A DNA stretch of 64,000 bases from Tolypeutes matacus (GCA_026826555.1 JAKSZT010033642.1:186001-250000); one strand, 5' to 3'. Positions 12,180-24,595 are shown, counted from the first letter of the stretch. Numbers and translations: made by a program. Notes: a model not told the origin generated them from the letters alone.

Positions 12180-12325
12180 ACAAGAAAATCAGAAAAAATC
12201 AGACTAAGTGCTGATTTCTCATAAGAAACTATGTATATGAGAAGGCAATAGTATGATATATTTAAGGCAGTGAATGAAAAAATTGCCAGACAAATATTCC
12301 TTATCTGGCAAAACTGTCCTTCAAA
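12180..12325 (+). pseudogene. L1 ORF1 C-terminal fragment (second copy)
   Basis: It repeats the ORF1 C-terminal region already seen at 11018-11160 (AGTGCTGATTTCTCAT, TATGATATATTTAAGGCAGTG, CTTATCTGGCAAAACTGTCCTTC). The L1 pieces on either side of the 11.4-12.18 kb insert are therefore separate copies. The right end is cut by a SINE. Confidence 0.65.
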
Positions 12326-12418
12326 AATGTGCCTGGAAGGGAGCAGGTATAACTCAGTGGTTGAACATTTGCTTCCCATGTATGAAGTCCTGGGTTCAAT
12401 CCCAAGTACCTCCTAAAA
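12326..12418 (+). mobile_element. tRNA-Ala-type SINE (DAS-like)
   Basis: Pol III box A is seen in the CTCAGTGG region and box B as GGTTCAATCCC, followed by AAGTACCTCC and an A-run. The sequence resembles tRNA-Ala and the short SINEs known from armadillos. It interrupts L1 ORF1. Confidence 0.75.
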
Positions 12419-13010
12419 AATGAGACTGAAATGAAAATTTTCACATATAAACAGAAATTTAGAGAGTTCATCAACAAGCAACCTGTTCTATAAGAATAGA
12501 TTGAAGGTAGTCCTTTACACTGAATAGAAAAGACAGGAAAAAGTAAATTGGAGCAGTATGAAGAAGTGAAGTTCTTCAGGAAATGTAATTAAATGAGCAG
12601 TGCAAAGTCCAATAATACTCTACCCTCAATATATAACTGTCTTCTTCAATTCATATAAAAGAATGCAATTAAATAAGAAATAGTCAATCCTTTGGTAATG
12701 GACAAAAAAATATAATGAGTTAATAAGGGGTAAAACAGCTTAAAGAGGGGAAACAGATTATAAGAACAGAGGACATGTGTGCTATAGATGTTAAGTTGGT
12801 ATATTTTCATATTAGTAGGTTAAAGACTTAGCTTATGTAATACAAACCCAGTGCAACCACAATGAAAGTATTTTAACATAACAAATACAGAACTGAGAAA
12901 AGGATCGGTCAGGTTTACCACAAATTTCAACCATAAAGAATAGGAGGTTGTAATGAAGGGAAAGAGAGAAAAAAAATGACAGAAAAACCAAAAAGCAAAA
13001 AGCAAAAAGG
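12419..13010 (+). repeat. L1 region between ORF1 and ORF2, decayed
   Basis: It resumes with ATGAGACTGAAATGAAAATTTTC and ACAGAAATTTAGAGAGTTCATC, the ORF1 C-terminal end of the L1 interrupted by the SINE, and continues without a usable frame to the ORF2 region. Confidence 0.55.
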
Positions 13011-14045
13011 TTGAAGCAGTTACTGTCTATAGAGTAATAACACTGAATGTTAATGGATTAAATTCTCAAATCAAAAGTCACTGAATGGCAGAATGGATTT
13101 TAAAAAAAGCATGATCTAACTATATGCTGTTTAAAGGAGACTTATTTTAGATGCAAAGGCACAAATAAGTTTAAAGTGAAAGGATGGGCAAAGAAATCCA
13201 TGCAAACAATAACCAAAAGAGAGCTGGAGTAGCTATACTAATATTGGGCCAAATAGACTTAAATCAAAAGCTGTTAAAAGAGACAAAGAATTGCACCACA
13301 TATTAATATTAATAAAAAAGTTCAATCTATCAAGAAGAAATAACAATTCAAAACATTTATGTGTATATGGTACATCAAAATATGTGAGGCAAACTTTGGC
13401 AAAAGTGAGAGAAGAAATGGATACCTCCAAATAATAATATTCAGAGACTTAAATACACTACTTTCATCAAAATATAGAACAACTAGGCAAAAAATAAATA
13501 AGAAAAGAGGGAACTGGTATAATATGATAAATAAATGAGACCAGACAGTCATATACAGAACATTACACACCTAAACCACAGGAAATACTTTATTCTCAAA
13601 TGCATGTGGATGATTCTATAGGATAGACTACATGTTAAGTGATAAAACTAGTCTCAACCAATTTTAAAAGACTGAAATTATACAAAACATCTTCAATGAG
13701 TAGAGTAGAATGAAGCTGGAAATCAATAACAGGCAGAGAACTGGAAAATCTACAAATACATGGAAGTTTAATAAAATATTCTTAAACAATCATTGGCTCA
13801 AAGAAGAAAGTTTAAGGGAAATCAGTAAATATCTTGAAATGCATTACAATGAGACCACAGGAAAGCAGGGCTCAGAGGAATATTTGTAACCTTAAATGCT
13901 TTACCGTAAAAAGGGAGAAAGAACTACAGAGACCTAACTGCACACCAGGAGGAACTAAACAAAGAAGAGCAAAATAAACTGAAAACAAGAATAAGGAAAT
14001 ATATGATGGAGATAAAGGAACAAATAGATGAAATAGAGAATACAA
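13011..14045 (+). pseudogene. L1 ORF2 endonuclease region, broken
   Basis: The nucleotide order matches the start of L1 ORF2: ACACTGAATGTTAATGGATTAAA, the AAAAGAGAGCTGGAGTAGCTATAC block, then CATTGGCTCAAAGAAGAAAG and GAAATGCATTACAATGAGACC toward the end of the endonuclease. Many stops and small indels remove any long frame. The copy ends abruptly at about 14045, where a different L1 begins. No reverse-transcriptase domain follows from this copy. Confidence 0.7.
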
Positions 14046-14856
14046 TAGAGAGGAAGGCAAGATGGCATTAATTTAAGTGGACTCTCACCATCTCTCTTGC
14101 AAAAGACAGCTGATTGGGGACAGGACCCTGCCCAGGTGAGCTGTTCTGGGAGCCCACAGAGTGAGAGCCTTTGGGTCATTGATCTGGAGGGAATTGGAGA
14201 GACAGAATGCTCAAGATAATACTGTGAGTTTTTAGCCCCATTCCTGGAAAACATAGATGGCTAAGCCCCACCCTAAGGGCACTGGCCAGGGTGGGCCCTG
14301 ACACTCCTAGGCTACCCAGTGAGAGGGAACATTCATTGAGAGTGGGAGAGATCTGGCAAAGTGTTTCCTTTCTGTGGGTTTGGTTTCCTGGACCCCCTTG
14401 GAGCTTTGGGAAGCACACCAGCCAGCTCAAAGTGGCAACAGGCTGAGGGGAGTGGTTGAATCTGTTGAGGAAGCCTGATTTACCTAACTGCCCTGGGTTA
14501 CAGATGTTTGGCTTGAGAGAGGGTGGAGACAGCCAATTTAATAATTCCGTGCTGAGGACTATTAGAATTTCAAATACTCTAATGGAGACAGGCAATGGGA
14601 AGTGCTTAACAAGTTTCAAAGAGCCTATTTAGGTCCCCTGGGGGGAGGGGGTGGTCTAGAAGGAGGCTTGAAAATCATTTTGGTGCAGTGAAAACAATCA
14701 TCAGGTTCCCATTTGAATTTCAAAAGGGAATTCAACCTGAACAGGAGAAGGGAGGGAGTATCTGCTCATACAGCCTGCTGAATCCAGCTTCCCTAGGAAG
14801 GTAATACCTGCCCAGGGGAAAGAGACTGAATAGCTTTCTGAAGAGCCAACTGAACC

Positions 14857-14937
14857 AATTAGAAAGGTAGCTCAGTAGAGGAATTTCTGCCTTGAATATA
14901 TGAGGTCCCTTGTTTGAATCCCGGCTCCTATAAAAAT
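14857..14937 (+). mobile_element. tRNA-Ala-like SINE copy
   Basis: Box A (TAGCTCAGTAG) and box B (GTTTGAATCCC) are 35-40 bp apart with a tRNA-Ala-like body, then CTCCTATAAAAA. The arms no longer pair fully, so this is a decayed SINE and not a tRNA gene. Confidence 0.55.
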
Positions 14938-15194
14938 AGTGATCCACCAGGATATCTAAGATCCAGCTGATACCATAGAACAGGGAAAACATAGACATTA
15001 TTTTTAGACTAGCTTCTTTTGGGTCCCTTTTTTTTCCAAAAGAAAAACCAAAAACGTTATTAAAAAAAAATTAACTTAATGTACTCACTAAAACCTGCCT
15101 CAAAACCTGGGCAGAGAGAAGCCTGCAGGGTAATTGATTGATGAACACAGGTAGCCTGAGAGGCTCCACAAGGGCCCAAGAAGTAACGCTGTTC

Positions 15195-15800
15195 TTCCTT
15201 AGCTTTGTTTAACTGCTTGTGTGTTTGTTTCTTTGTTTGTTTTGTTTCTTCTTTTTCTTTCCTGTTTCCTCACCCCCCCTTTTTTTAAAATTAGGTGCTG
15301 ATAACTTGTTTCTTCTTTGCTGTGCTTCGTCTTCCTTGATATCCCATTATTTGTGTATACTGATTTTGTCTACCAATGTTATCTCTTTTTCTTCCTTCAT
15401 CTTTCTATCTTCTGCTTTCTGTTGTGGTTCTTACATTCTACCTTTTTTTAATTAGTCCTCACCTTTACTGGTTTCAAGTTCTATCTTTTTTATTTTGTTT
15501 TCTTTTTTTTTATTATTGACTTTTTTTTCTTTCTGCCCTTTTTTTTCTCTTTCTCTCTCTCTTCCTCATTCTGGCCTTGTAAAACATTCTATATATTTTT
15601 CTCTATTCAGTTTCCCATTTCATTGTAGGTGCACCACTTTTTTATTCCTATTACTCTACACTGCTTACATGAGTTAAATATTGACTTTACTAAGTCTTAC
15701 ATGGCGCCTTTTCTAACTTTTATTATTATTACTATTATCCTTTTTCTTTTCTTACCTCTTTCGATTTCTTTGGCCCTAATCTTTTTCCATCAGGGGAACC
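15195..15800. repeat. 600-bp polypyrimidine tract inside L1 5'UTR
   Basis: The plus strand is dominated by T and C from TTCTTTG-type to TCTCTTTCTCTCTCTC-type runs. It lies directly before L1 ORF1. Several predicted hydrophobic frames here (15219, 15495, 15629) are products of the T-rich composition. Confidence 0.7.
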
Positions 15801-15936
15801 TAGAAAACTGCAAGGAAATAAAATAAGAAGAACAAAGTTTCAAAGAGAAAACTTAACACACACACAAAACCAGCAGCTAAACAAAACTGTAGAGCAGAGA
15901 GTGAAACTAATCAACTGAATAAACCCATCAAGATAA

Positions 15937-16790
15937 ATGATGACCAGAGGGCAACAAACAAAAAATTACAAACCTAATAAGAAACAGGAAGACATGGACC
16001 AGTCAAATGAAGAAACTAAAAACCAGGAAGAGATACAGAACAAGGAACAGCTAATCAGAGCTGTCCAAACAAATATCATGGGCCAACTTAATGAAGTGAA
16101 AGAAGAGATTAAGAATATTAAGAAGACATTGGAAGAACATACTGAATAAATTGTAAACATACATAAAAAGATAACGGATATGATGGTGATGAATGGCACA
16201 ATCCAAGAAATCAAAAAGACACTGGAATCACATAACAGCAGATTTGAACAGGCAGAAGAAAGAATTAGTGATGTGGAAGACAGCACATCTGAAATCAGAT
16301 AGTAGAACAAATAGATAAAAAGAAAAAATCCAGCAGGGACTTAGGGATTTAAATAACAATAAAAAATGCACAAACATATGCATTATAGGTATCCCAGAGG
16401 GAGAAAAGAAGGGATAGGGAACAGAAGGAGTGTTGAAGTAAATAATAGCTGAAAACTTCCCAACTCTATTGAGGGAGATGGACGTATATGTCCAGGAAAT
16501 ACAGTGTACCCCAAACAGCATAAATCCTAACAGGCCTACTCCAAGACATATACTTGTCAAAATGTCCAATGCTCAAGACAAAGAGAAAATATTCAAGGCA
16601 GCAAGAGAAAAAAGAACCATCACATACAAGAGAAGGTCAATAAGATTAAGTGCTGAATTCTCATCTGAAACCATGGAGGAAAGAAGATGGTGGTTTGACA
16701 TAGTCAAGGTACTCAAAGAAAAAAATTCTGGCAATGGATTTTTTACTTCACATCCAAAGCAGAAGTATCAAATGAAAAAGTAAATTGGAT
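15937..16790 (+). pseudogene. L1 ORF1 pseudogene
   Basis: The first 70 codons form a K/E/N-rich coiled coil. After a stop, the frame includes EQAEERISDVEDSTSEI, the usual end of the coiled coil. A second open part (16469-16783) has the RNA-recognition domain and C-terminal domain, with PRHILVKMSNAQDKEKIFKA and IRLSAEFSSETMEERR. The start at 15937 follows the 5'UTR. The middle is frameshifted, so no intact chaperone can be made. Confidence 0.8.
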
Positions 16791-17400
16791 ATCATCAAAT
16801 TAAAAACTTTTGGTATTAATTTTTAATACCAATTGTTAAAAATCAATCTTGCTCAAATTCTTCCAAAACATTGAATAGGAAGTAATTCAGCCAAACACAT
16901 TCTATGAAGCTACTGCTCTAACGTCAAACAAAATAGATATTATGAAAACAGGAAATTAAAAAACAATTTCTTTAATGAATATAGATGCAAAAATCCTCAA
17001 AAAAAATACTTGTACTCGAATCTAAAACCACATAAAAAATTATACATCAAGATCACGTGAGCTTTATACCAGTTATGCAAGGTTGGTCAACATAAGAAAA
17101 TTAATCATGTTAATTCACTGAATTAATAAATTGAAGAAAAATATCACATGATCCTTAAGTGATACAGAGAACACATTTGACAAAATACAACACCCTTCTT
17201 GATAAAAACACATTGAAAGATAGTAGTAGAAGGAAATTTTCCCAAAATGATAAATTGCAAATATGGAAAAACCCACATCTAATATGCAACTTAGTGGTGA
17301 AAGACTGAAAGCTTTCCCACTGAGTTTGGGAAAAAGACTAGGATACTCACTCTCCACATTGTTATTCAATTTTGTCCTAGAAACTCTATCTAGAGCTAAG
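16791..17400 (+). pseudogene. L1 ORF2 reverse-transcriptase fragment
   Basis: After ORF1, a short piece resembling the ORF2 C-terminus (about 16785-16808) leads to a perfect hairpin, then to reverse-transcriptase region words (AATCAATCTTGCTCAAATTCTTCC, CAGTTATGCAAGGTTGGTC, GTGGTGAAAGACTGAAAGC). The whole endonuclease is missing, so an internal deletion or rearrangement has joined distant parts of one L1. Confidence 0.65.
16810..16832. repeat. Perfect 10-bp inverted repeat, 3-nt loop
   Basis: TTGGTATTAA and TTAATACCAA are separated by TTT. It lies exactly at the join between two non-adjacent parts of L1 ORF2. Confidence 0.85.
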
Positions 17401-17744
17401 GTGAGGCTTCCATAAATAATATATTGTTCTAATTTATTTTCATGAAATATAAGAAAATTAATGTCATATCTCCCCCTAAAATGTTCCATAGACTTTTAGT
17501 CTAAGATAAATGCCACTGTCCATTATGCTAGAGATTATGGAATTTTTAACTTAAATATATCCCAATAGGAAGCACAGAATCCACTAGTGAATTAATGTAT
17601 TGGTTAATCCAAGCTCAAGAGTTCAGTTGTGGTTTTATATTTAATTGTCACATAGTTGTGTATTAAGTCTTCAGGAGGGCAAAAGGCACACAAAAGTTCT
17701 TTAATTTTAATAGAGTATGGTTTGGGTAGTTTTTATTATACTTA
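17401..17744. other. Interval without recognised feature
   Basis: AT-rich, no gene. It separates the L1 reverse-transcriptase fragment from an L1 3' end. Confidence 0.3.
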
Positions 17745-18045
17745 ATATTTAGTGATCCTCTATATAAGAGGACTGTGGCCCAGTAGCCATTGATATAAAG
17801 CAAGCTTATGCCAATATGAACTATGGTCCATGCTTAGTGTCAAAGCCCCATGATGTGTATATCCATTGCAGGTGATGTGCCACAATAATGAAAGATGTTT
17901 ATGTGGGAAGTTATGGGAGGTTTGGGAGGTGAGGAACATGGGAATCCCTGTAATTTTTGTGTAACAGTTATGTAATTTAAGCATCTTTTAAAATATAAAA
18001 TAAATAAATAAATAAACAACAACAAAAAAACAAACAAAAAAGAGT
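17745..18045 (+). repeat. L1 3' end, sense, with A-rich tail
   Basis: Read on the minus strand it matches the start of the long antisense unit at 43200-43400 (GATGCTTA-AATTACATAA, CCCACCTCCC-type words). On the plus strand it is therefore a sense L1 3'UTR that ends at about 17990 and carries an AAATAAATAAATAAACAAC tail. Confidence 0.75.
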
Positions 18046-18122
18046 GAATGGAAGGGAAGACTGTGGTTTTAGCAGCTTGATTAACATTGCAGTAAAATAT
18101 TTTCTCTTTGAAACTTGGGTGG

Positions 18123-18788
18123 TGTAGTAGTTTGGTATTATCGATGAATTCCAAAAATACATATTGTATGATATTCGTAAACTGACCTTTTTTGCACATT
18201 AGATTGTATTGGATTCAGAGGTTTCATTTTACTTGATTAAATAATGATTACACCTTTGATTGGGCCATGTCAGTAGGATATTTAGTCCCCACACACTTGA
18301 TGGGCGGGGACACACAGATAAAACTACATGGCAGAACAGAGGAGTTAGTTGGAGTTCTGATGCTGGAGTTTTTATATTGGAGCCCTGGGAATTAAACAGA
18401 GGAGAAGAACACAGAGGAGTAGAGACAGATCATAGATATGGCAGAGGCCCAGGGAAGAGATAGAGAGACTGATAGTCTACGGTTGACATTGTGAAGAGAA
18501 GAGAGCACCTGATCTTGGAGAGAAATGAACCCTGGCAGAGAGATGATATTTATCCCAGCCTACAGCTGATATTGGAAGAAGCTGGGACTATGGTGCCTTA
18601 AGAGGAAGAGGAAGGCTGAACATGGACAGCCATCTTGCTCTAACATTTGGAAACAGATTTTGGTGAGGGAATTATGCTTTATGGCCTGGTAACTGTAAGC
18701 TTCTATCCCAAATAAATACCTTTTATAAAATCCAACAAAACCAGATTTCTGGTATTTTACATCAGCATAAATTTGGCAGACTAATACA
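18123..18788 (+). mobile_element. Solo LTR, 'T' family (ERVL/MaLR-like)
   Basis: The 666-bp unit begins TGTAGTAGTTTGG and ends GGCAGACTAATACA, with a short imperfect terminal inverted repeat and TG...CA ends. Flanking 5-mers are GGTGG and GGTGA, a decayed 5-bp target duplication. A CCCAAATAAATACC motif near 18708 could be its poly(A) signal. The same family occurs at 22967, 26438 (partial), 30629, 32717, 36249 and 49566. Confidence 0.8.
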
Positions 18789-19159
18789 GGTGAAGTCTGT
18801 ACAATTCTCCTTTAATTCCACAGTGTAGAGTTGTAGCTAGTACACAAAGAATATTAATCATAATTGATAAGTAAATTGAAACCAAGAATTGAGGGTTCAT
18901 TCAAATAGAACATAGCCTAAAAATATTCATACTATCTAGAGTGGAGTACCAATCAATATTCATATAAGCAATATTTGAGAATATTTGCTCAAATTAATTC
19001 TTATTATATTTAAAAATTTCTACAGGTTTATTTTTATTTTATTATAATGCATTTTAATGTTAATATACATATCCCCTTCTATGCAGTTCCTATGTATATT
19101 GTATGACTGTTATATTTACTCAATTTTTACATAGAATTTTGCATTCTTTCTTTAAATAT
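18789..19159. other. AT-rich interval
   Basis: Nothing recognised. It joins the solo LTR to the antisense L1 3'UTR. Confidence 0.3.
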
Positions 19160-21835
19160 ATATTTTTAATTTTTAAAAAGATACTCAGATTATACAAATG
19201 TTACACAAAAAAATATAAGGATTCATATATGCCCCGCTCCCCACACCTCCCACACCCTCTCACATAAGCAACATTCTTCATCAGTGTGGCACATCCATTT
19301 CAATTGATAAATGCATCCTCGGGCATTGCCATTGAGCATGGACCATAGTTCACATTGTAGTTTACACTTTCTTCCACACAATTCTGCCAGCTATGGGAAG
19401 ATATTTAATGGCCTATATCTGTCATTGCAATGCCAAGCAGGATGATTCCCAAGTCCCCAAAAAAAACCCTGCATTACAATTCTCTTTCCCCCCTGCTCGC
19501 ACAGCCTCCAGTGGCCACTGCCTCAGCATCAATTCTGTAATTTCTTCCATTGCAAGAATCACAAGTCTAGAGTAGAATACCAGGAAGTCTACTCTAGTAA
19601 ACAGTTCATTCCCCAATCCTGAGGATTCTGGGATGGTGATGTCCATTCAACCTCTAATTGAGAGGGGACTTTGATCCCATAATACTGATGAATGGGACTC
19701 TCTTGCTTGCTGTTGTAGGCTCTCTTGTTTCCTTGGTATGGTGGTTGTCTATCCTCACCTCCTTTTTAATTGTCCTGGGTGAGTCCAATGAACTGGAGAG
19801 CAGGTGTTGCAACTCCACTGAGGCTCAGGACCCAGCTGGCATATGGACAGCCCAAAGATTCAAGTCTCTTGGATGTACACCTATCAACGTCAGCACTACC
19901 TATAGGTTTGAATAGAAGGGACAGATGAGCCATGTGTAAGGAAGCCATAACTGAGTCCAACTCTGTCACTCTCAGAAGCACAACCTCCAAAGTAGGGTCC
20001 ACTGGCAAGGAACCAAACTCGATTGCTATCTGCCCTGACCATAGGACCTGGGTGTCTTCAGAGTCATCAGGAGCCTTACTATTTCAGATGGTGTCCACTT
20101 TGGCAGTTATGAGATTCTACTGAGATGGACATAAGCGTTACCTCTGGGATGAGCTCTTGAGTCACTTTGAAGTCATATAAACCCATTTGTTTTCACATTC
20201 CCCCCCCCCCCTTTTTTGAGATCTTTTTCCAGTTGCATTGCTAGTTGGTACTAGGTAGTAATCCCTTGGTGCCAGAGGTTCATCACTGGGAGTCATGTCC
20301 CACGCTGGGGGGAAGGTAATTCATCTATATACTGATTTGGCTTAGAGAGAGGCCACATTTGAGCAAAAGGAGGCTCTCAAGAGGCAACTCTTAGGGACCC
20401 CACAGCACTAGGCTAAGCACAAGAGCGAAGGTTCACAAGCATAGTCATCAATATCAAGGAACAATCCTCCTTTGCCAGTCATTGCCCCTGCACTTGGGGG
20501 ACAGTTGCTGCCCCATTAGAGAATGTGACAGAGCTCTTCAGGATGGGAATTCAATTTTCTCCCATTATTGTGTGAATCTCCACCCACTGTGACTATGTCC
20601 TCTGACATTTGAACACATTTATGTACCTTACATGTATGTCGAGATAAACTTCCTCCCATGTATCACCCATCACTGGCACCCCACACCAATGATCTTCCCC
20701 TGGCTTAGTTGCAACCTTTCTGTGATCTAAAGCTCCTTCAAAAATGAAGCTAATAAAATAATCAAATACATTTAATAGGAAAATTAAATAATAATGGTAG
20801 GTTTAAGTATAAGAAATAAAGTACAGAAAAATTTAAAGAAACTAAAAATAAAATGTAAAATTTGGGATATTAAAAAATATTTTAGGTAATCTAAGCAACT
20901 CTTAAAATATATGTATATATATATATATATAAATAACATTTTTGTAAGCAAATACACATATATGCATATATGTTTATATATCATTTTACAAATGTTTGTA
21001 TGTATTGTGAGAATTTTGATTTTTACCCATAATAAAAAAAAATAATAATAATAATGAAAATTTTTTAAATTTTTTTTTCATATTTTAACTTTCATCACTC
21101 TAGTATCTGTTGTCCTGGATGCACAGTGACATTTTCTTCCATTTATTCCCCAGTGTCTTCCTTTTTTCTTTTTGTTTTCAAAGAAGTTTTAGTTCACAGT
21201 AAAGTCACATACAGAATACAGGGGCCTCCCATATACTCAACATCCTCCCCCTTTTCCTTTTTACTGTATTAATATCTTTTCATTTGTGGCTGGTACATTT
21301 GTTACAACTGATATAAAAATAGTGAAACATAGTTACTAACCATGGTCAATGGTTTACATTATGGTTTACATTTTAGACTGTACACTTTTATACATTTTGA
21401 TGATATTTAACATGGCCTGTGTCCATCACTGCAAAATCATGTAGAAAATATCCATTGCCCACTAAATAACCCCTGCTCCAACTATTCTATTCCTTCCTCC
21501 CCCTCTCCTCCGGGCCCACAACGACCACCCAGTTTCACTCTTTGGATGACAAGATTCATAGTTACTTGCAGCAACACTGAGTTCTTGACACACTGGTGTG
21601 TCCTCCCATATTAGGAACCACCCCTGCTTTCAAGAGACACCTGCCCCTCTGTTTGAGAACATATCAGTCCTCCTCAGGATGCGAGTCCAGCTCCTTCCCA
21701 CTCATTATGTAGGTCTCCACCCACCGACACAATACATTATGTCAAAATGATCACTGGCGCACTCCCTAGAAGACTGCCCCAGGTGTGCCCTGTCCCGAAT
21801 GTCCCCCCATCTGGTTTAGGGTTTTGCATTCTATA
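19160..21835 (-). repeat. L1 long 3'UTR, antisense (copy 1 of the A+B unit)
   Basis: Part A (19160-20876) and part B (about 21165-21835) follow the same order as at 37510-39965 and 59395-61760. Part B restarts with CAAAGAAGTTTTAGTTCACA, resembling the start of a 3'UTR again. Copy 1 is interrupted by an L1 3' end at 20877-21060. There is no coding capacity. Confidence 0.8.
20877..21060 (+). mobile_element. Nested L1 3' end with extra 3' segment
   Basis: The segment to 21037 is about 95% identical by eye to 684-846 and ends in an A/AAT-rich tail. It is absent from the corresponding place in the copies at about 39200 and 61110, so it is an insertion. It is shorter than 200 bp because of strong 5' truncation. 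Confidence 0.7.
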
Positions 21836-21839
21836 TCTT

Positions 21840-22260
21840 TGGGGGAAGAAAAAAAATCTATTTAATTAAATTCATCAACATTTTTAACTTGTAGTTTGTG
21901 TTTTCTTTCTTGTATAAGGAATCTTTACCTACAGTAAAATACTGAAGACATTTTTTTGGTTAGTCTCTAAAATATAGTTTTGACTTTCATAATTTCTCAT
22001 TTAATCCACATTGTTTGGGTAAAGTGAGAGGTAGATACCAAATTTCATTTTATCCAATATGATTACTCAATTTTACAAGTGCCATTACATATTATTGTCA
22101 CTGTATTACTACACACTTCTTTCATTACATATTAAGTGCTTTTATGGAAGTACTTCTGTAGTAGTGTTATTTATTTGAAGGCAGTGGTTTTTATTTTTGT
22201 ACTTAAAGTACATGAATTTAAATGAATTTAAAATAAAATGTATTTAAGAAAATATTACAA
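21840..22260 (-). repeat. Old antisense L1 fragment (tentative)
   Basis: Words such as TTTCTCATTTAATCCACATT and GGTAAAGTGAGAGGTAGATACC resemble the antisense L1 region that is clearer at 42655-42745. No frame is left. Confidence 0.4.
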
Positions 22261-22966
22261 TTAAAAATATTTTTATGGAGCAATGATTAAAGGAATGGAC
22301 TTGTGAATGGTTGAGGTTAGGATGTGAGTTTTAAAATGGATGTTATTCTTTTAAAAAGGGTAGATAATGGCATAGGGAAACAAGTTTGGGCAGAATACAA
22401 TATATTCTTTAAATATTTTATTGTACTACTTTATTAATAGAAATATTATTTATGAGGCACATATACCAATTGAAATATATTTTTAAAAGTGGATATATGC
22501 TGAAGTGTTGAATAAAATGATAGGATTTTTTAACCTTCTTTGAACATTTCAGAATTTCAAGAGCAGCTCTAAGTTAAAATAGCTGAGCTTAGATATGAGG
22601 TGTGTCATTACCAATGAATACCATCTAAACAAATATGGAAATAAAGAAGAAAACATTTAATTGCTAACATTTATAACACATGCAAGAGTTTAAACCCAGG
22701 AAAGAGGCTAAGTCACCCTGCTCTATTTTCTCATAGATTGGTTCTACATGGTGACAGTCAGATGGATCAGCATAGACATGGGAATTTCACTCTCAAAGGT
22801 TCCAAAACAAATGTCTCCTCTAGTTTTCCAGAGGCAGTAGCTAGTGTGCAATATGGTGTCTAGGTGTGCAAAATTATTTAGTAATGGCTCAAAATGGAGG
22901 AGGTGTTCTCAAGATCTACAGGTTCTTCCCACTGGCTTAAGTAGTTGTCAAGTGAGGCATCTGGGG
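22261..22966. other. Interval without recognised feature
   Basis: AT-rich in the left half. No ORF or repeat was supported. Confidence 0.3.
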
Positions 22967-23476
22967 TGTGTCAGATTGATATAATTATGAATCCCAAATA
23001 TAGATATTGGATCATGCTTGTAAAATGGTCTGTTCCTCTGGGTGTGAATTAAGTTATGATTAGGGTTTTGATTGGGCCATATCAGTAGGACATTGAGTCC
23101 CCAACCCTTGGTCATTGGGGACTCAGACATAAAACTACATGGCAGAGCAGAGGAGTTGGCTGGAGTTTTGATGTTGGAGTCTTGAGCTGGAGTTGCAGGA
23201 AGTAAGCATACAGAGAAACTTGGTGGTTAGGAAGGAGAGAAGGCCCCCGAGAAGAGACAAGCCATTTGCCTGATAGTTTATAGCTGGCCTTATGGACAGA
23301 AGCAAACTATGTTGGTAGCCATCTTTCTCCAACATGTGGCAACAAACTTTGATGAGGGAAGTAAATTATGCTTAATGGCCTGGTAACTGTAAGCTTCTAC
23401 CCCAAATAATATCCTTTTATAAATGCCAACAGATTTCCAATAATTTATATCAGCACCCCTTTGGCTCACTAATATC
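22967..23476 (+). mobile_element. Solo LTR, 'T' family
   Basis: A 510-bp copy in the same orientation as 18123-18788. It carries TTGGGCCATATCAGTAGGACATTGAGTC, AAAACTACATGGCAGAGCAGAGGAG and GGCCTGGTAACTGTAAGC as in the other copies. Flanking 5-mers TGGGG and TGGGT fit a 5-bp target duplication with one change. Internal deletions make it shorter. Confidence 0.75.
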
Positions 23477-24595
23477 TGGGTAAAGCCTTAGTTTTGAGTC
23501 CCTGATAGGGAGGCTTCCAAATGGAGGCATCTGGGCTAGGAATGCAGATGTGCACAACAGCATGACCAGCCAAGGGGTTCTGATTCTTTGACTATTACTC
23601 CCTTCAGAGATTGTAATACTTTGACTGTGCAAAAGTTTGTGTGTGAAGTTCAATTTCTATGTACTAGGTGGTAAAGCCTTTGTATATGCCTATGGTCAAG
23701 ATGGAAAAGCACACATAGGTTTTTAATCAATGTCAGTCATTTCAAATCCAATATTTGATTTTTCAAGACTGGGTATAAAATATATGCTCCCCCATCATGG
23801 ACACAAATGAGTTATACTTTGAGGAGCTGTGTAAAGAACCAGGTAAGTTTTCTGTAGCAATGGTAATCAAGTCTATAAACAAAATCACTCTAAGCAGCTT
23901 GGAAAATGTTAACTGCAGTCATGATCCAGCAAGACTATCTGGATGGAATAAGAAGCCCAATATGGTCTACCTGTTCAGAATATCCTGACCATTGGGTTGG
24001 AAATCTGGACATAATTTTCACTTTGTCAGGGCTGGCTGATAGAAGAGGCTTTTCATCTGATGAGAGTGGCAGTCCATTCATGCAGGCTCAGGTTTGGATT
24101 GTTTCTGAACTCCATGGACCAACCTCATATGGTTCCAGGAGGAAATAGGTCATCTATCTACTTGTTCTGTGTTGTAAGAAAATTCATTCTCTACTTTTAG
24201 CTGAGAATCATGATCTTTTTTTCAGTTTTTTTGGTTATGTTCCCCTTTTCAGAGTAAGAACCTTCCTTTTGAACATCCACATGGGTAACAGATACCTCAT
24301 TAAAGACCAGAATTTAATTTCATCCTCATATCTCCTTCCCACAGAAGAGCTTGTTTATATACAAATACAAATTAGAGTTGTGTAAATGGCTCAAAAAAAG
24401 ATTTAGGCGAAAATTATTGCCCACGAGTGAGTGAAAACAGAAGTAGGTAGTTTCAAAGTTTTCATTTGTCCCACTAAAATGACATCAATTGCAGCAATTC
24501 CCCTCAGGGCTATTAGGTGAAATCTAACAGGGATTCACATATATAATACATTAATACCAGTAATGTATTTAAAAGCAAGTGCTATAAAATGGAGG
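23477..24595. other. Interval without recognised gene or repeat
   Basis: About 1.1 kb without similarity to the other repeats here. Overlapping frames at 23797-23988 and 23906-24148 are short and show no family features. Confidence 0.35.

Larger units (their letters stand above)
14046..15936 (+). repeat. L1 5'UTR, sense
   Basis: It begins with GGAAGGCAAGATGGC, which resembles the start of mammalian L1 elements, and leads after 1.9 kb to the ORF1 ATG at 15937. The left half is mixed in composition and the last 600 bp is strongly pyrimidine-rich. The 147-codon minus-strand frame at 14176-14619 is judged incidental. Confidence 0.7.

Noticed and set aside
14176..14619. 147-codon minus-strand ORF
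   Set aside because: It lies antisense to an L1 5'UTR, has no family features and is a composition effect of the GC-richer block.
14857..14937. Possible tRNA-Ala gene
   Set aside because: Box A and B are present but stems are not maintained, and an A-rich tail follows. It fits a SINE better.
18123..18788. Non-autonomous DNA transposon because of short inverted ends
   Set aside because: TG...CA ends, 5-bp duplications and a two-LTR relative at 30629-33332 favour an LTR family.
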